Below are positions 32,666-33,790 of a stretch of DNA of 33,790 nt, one piece after another. Position 1 is the first letter of the stretch; every line of letters starts with the position of its first letter. Location: assembly GCA_910586365.1 (NCBI GenBank), contig CAJUGP010000024.1, forward strand, positions 1 to 33,790, read 5' to 3'. The translations under genes were made by a program, and so were the position numbers. The notes below the pieces were generated by a model, which did no database searches, was not told where the DNA came from, and was given only the letters and a program-made list of their open reading frames with translations. The stretch is from an uncultured Christensenella sp. (lineage in GTDB: Bacteria > Bacillota > Clostridia > Christensenellales > Borkfalkiaceae).

Positions 32666-32920
32666 TGTCATTCCGAGCGCAGTCGAGGAATCCCGCCTTC
32701 TTCCGTTCCGACGCAGTGCCCTTTCAACGACCACCCTTTTGTCATTCCGAGCACCGTTTCTGTCATTCCGAGCGCTCTTCTGTCATTCCGAGCGAAGTCG
32801 AGGAATCCCGCCTTCTTCCGTTCCGACGCAGTGCCCTTTCAACGACCGCCCTTCTTTCATTCCGAACGCCGTTTCTGTCATTCCGAGCGAAGTCGAGGAA
32901 TCTCGCCTTCTTCCGTTCCG
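32666..32920. repeat. Tandem direct repeat of about 95 bases built on the hairpin element
   Basis: Copies begin at 32666, 32781 and 32876. Each starts with TGTCATTCCGAGCGAAGTCG plus AGGAATC and continues through a shared CCGCCTTCTTCCGTTCCG stretch; copies one and two also share the following 45 bases. A 20-base extra partial unit at 32761-32780 accounts for the 115-base first step. The third copy is truncated at its right end where it enters the Mini-III gene. The plus-strand frames across the array are not credible genes; the 291-base gap between rlmB and mrnC holds only these repeats. Confidence 0.85.
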
Positions 32921-33327
32921 AAAAAAAGTTCTTCGATCCGCGCATTTCGCCCCGTCAAATACAAGTAACCTACGAGCGCCTCGAAGCCCGTCGAGCGTAC
33001 GTATTCGCACGCCGTGGCGTTTTTGCTCTTCGTGGATTTTTTGGCGTTTCTGCCGCGGCGATACACGTCGTTCTCCTCTTCGGTCAAATGCGGCAAAACC
33101 GATTCGAGCGCGCCGCTTTGGGCGTGCGCCGATACGATTCCGCTTGCGCGGCGGTTCAACTCGCCCGTTTTTACGCCGCTTTCGAGCGATAAACGGGTGC
33201 GCACCAAAAGCGTATACACGGCGTCGCCGACAAACGCAAGCGTAACGGGATTCATTTGTTTCGCCCTTTCCGCGGAAATCGGCAGAATCTGTTCGTGTTC
33301 CATATTTTCGATTTTTTCTTTTTCCAA
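32878..33327 (-). CDS. mrnC: Mini-ribonuclease III with a repeat-encoded C-terminal tail
   Basis: Mini-III is an RNase III catalytic domain without the RNA-binding domain; it matures 23S rRNA. I prefer the TTG at 33325-33327, 149 residues, because AAGGG lies 10 bases upstream; the ATG at 33301-33303 (141 residues) has no ribosome site. Family features are AFVGDAVYTLLVR with the catalytic Asp, and GFEALVGYLYLTGR near the end with the second acidic residue. The last 13 residues, GTEEGEIPRLRSE, and the stop come from the hairpin repeat at 32876-32920. The fold should end before this tail. Its order with rlmB and sigH is the conserved Bacillota order. Confidence 0.88.
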   Translation of the reverse strand: MEKEKIENMEHEQILPISAERAKQMNPVTLAFVGDAVYTLLVRTRLSLESGVKTGELNRRASGIVSAHAQSGALESVLPHLTEEENDVYRRGRNAKKSTKSKNATACEYVRSTGFEALVGYLYLTGRNARIEELFFGTEEGEIPRLRSE

Positions 33328-33364
33328 CGCTCGAAAACCCTTGCAAGCAAGTTTTCTCGCTTGT

Positions 33365-33393
33365 ATTATAACATAGCAACGCGCAAAAAACAA
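33365..33393 (-). promoter_or_regulatory. Sigma-A promoter of mrnC and the leftward run
   Basis: TTGTTT (33388-33393), a 17-base spacer and a perfect TATAAT (33365-33370) on the minus strand; predicted start near 33358, about 30 bases before the TTG start. Confidence 0.72.
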
Positions 33394-33465
33394 GCGGTTA
33401 AAAGAAAACACGTGAAAATTATAACACTTTTCGGCGCGGCGGCATAAAATCGGTATGGAAAATAA

Positions 33466-33493
33466 TTGCATTTTTCCGAAAAAAGACTATAAT
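33466..33493 (+). promoter_or_regulatory. Sigma-A promoter of the antiporter gene
   Basis: TTGCAT (33466-33471), a 16-base spacer and a perfect TATAAT (33488-33493) on the plus strand, 37 bases upstream of the ATG. It diverges from the mrnC promoter with about 70 bases between them. Confidence 0.72.
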
Positions 33494-33529
33494 GTTAAAG
33501 GTTATTCAATACTATTTTCGAGATGAAAC

Positions 33530-33790
33530 ATGGAAGCGTTTGAATTTTTACTCCCCCTCGCCATAATTTTGCTCTTTTCCAAGCTCATGGGTTTGGGCGC
33601 GCACAAATGCGGCATGCCCGCCGTGATCGGCATGCTGCTTGCAGGCATTCTGATCGGCGTACTCAAATATATCCCGCTCGCTTGGCTGCAAGAGGCTTTG
33701 TTCTCCGAACCGATCGAACAGGTTCTTTCCGTGATTAGCAAAATCGGCGTCGTGCTCATCATGTTTTCCGCAGGCTTGGGAACCGACCTT
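33530..33790 (+). CDS. Cation/proton antiporter, CPA2 (KefB/NapA-like) family, partial N-terminus
   Basis: The first 87 codons of an integral membrane transporter; the rest lies beyond the window. Residues about 4-20 form a first membrane helix, followed by the family segment CGMPAVIGMLLAGILIGV (27-44) and a third helix, KIGVVLIMFSAGLGTDL (71-87), which is the conserved Gly/Phe-rich helix seen in Na+/H+ and K+/H+ exchangers. The exchanged ion cannot be told from this part. The ribosome site is weak (GAGATGA overlapping an upstream out-of-frame ATG at 33523). Confidence 0.88.
   Translation, partial: MEAFEFLLPLAIILLFSKLMGLGAHKCGMPAVIGMLLAGILIGVLKYIPLAWLQEALFSEPIEQVLSVISKIGVVLIMFSAGLGTDL

Noticed and set aside
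32666..32920. Possible CRISPR array or protein-coding repeat
   Set aside because: Only three copies of about 95 bases with an internal partial unit; long plus-strand frames across it change family and exist only because the repeat has few stops.
33502..33762. 86-codon minus-strand frame at the right edge
   Set aside because: Antisense to the antiporter start, which has a promoter and membrane-helix pattern typical of its family.

Overview
This window looks like chromosome from an uncultured, low-to-mid GC member of the Bacillota, class Clostridia. The evidence is gene content and order: dnaX-ybaB-recR, mrnC-rlmB-sigH, a ywlC/ywlE pair, DegV, DUF951, an adjacent UPF0237/UPF0210 pair, a DnaD-type primosome protein and sigma-A promoters close to TTGACA/TATAAT. 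TTG and GTG starts are used several times. A gut lineage such as Christensenellales/Borkfalkiaceae is my guess and was not tested. There is no phage, transposase, CRISPR or rRNA. Almost every gene lies on the minus strand; only a DnaD-like gene and a partial antiporter at the right edge are on plus.

Layout, left to right. (1) Positions 1-14347, minus: one tightly packed run read from sbcD leftwards: sbcD, sbcC, a degenerate alpha/beta hydrolase, a DUF951 protein, signal peptidase I, DegV, two small membrane proteins, an ACT protein (UPF0237), UPF0210, oligoendopeptidase F, replicative helicase dnaB, threonylcarbamoyl-AMP synthase and a protein-arginine phosphatase cut by the window edge. Many genes overlap by 1-20 bases. 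(2) 14348-14514: divergent control region with two promoters that face each other. (3) 14515-16224, plus: a DnaD-like protein whose C-terminus is the zinc-binding N-terminal domain of a DnaI/DnaC-type helicase loader, without the AAA+ ATPase. (4) 16225-16669: a terminator and a degenerate 22-bp tandem array grown from a hairpin repeat. (5) 16670-22183, minus: a UDP-sugar pyrophosphorylase, a small unknown protein, a membrane-anchored metallo-beta-lactamase-fold protein, recX, birA and a bifunctional NAD(P)HX repair enzyme, behind a clear promoter. (6) 22309-26106, minus: an arabinose operon, kinase-araD-araA, with its own promoter and terminator. (7) 26225-26416: tRNA-Val(GAC) with its own promoter, leader hairpin and terminator. 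(8) 26444-33327, minus: mrnC, rlmB, sigH, dnaX, ybaB, recR, a gpsA-like gene and a lipid glycosyltransferase. (9) 33530 to the end, plus: the start of a CPA2-type cation/proton antiporter.

The main themes are replication and repair (DnaB, DnaD-like loader, DnaX, RecR, YbaB, SbcCD, RecX), RNA maturation (Mini-III, RlmB, TsaC-type enzyme), envelope and lipid synthesis, and pentose use. The least ordinary points are the DnaD/loader-domain fusion without an ATPase, an SbcC with no zinc-hook CxxC, an alpha/beta hydrolase with Arg at the nucleophile position, and a hairpin repeat family whose arms covary between copies and whose sequence supplies the last 13 residues of Mini-III.
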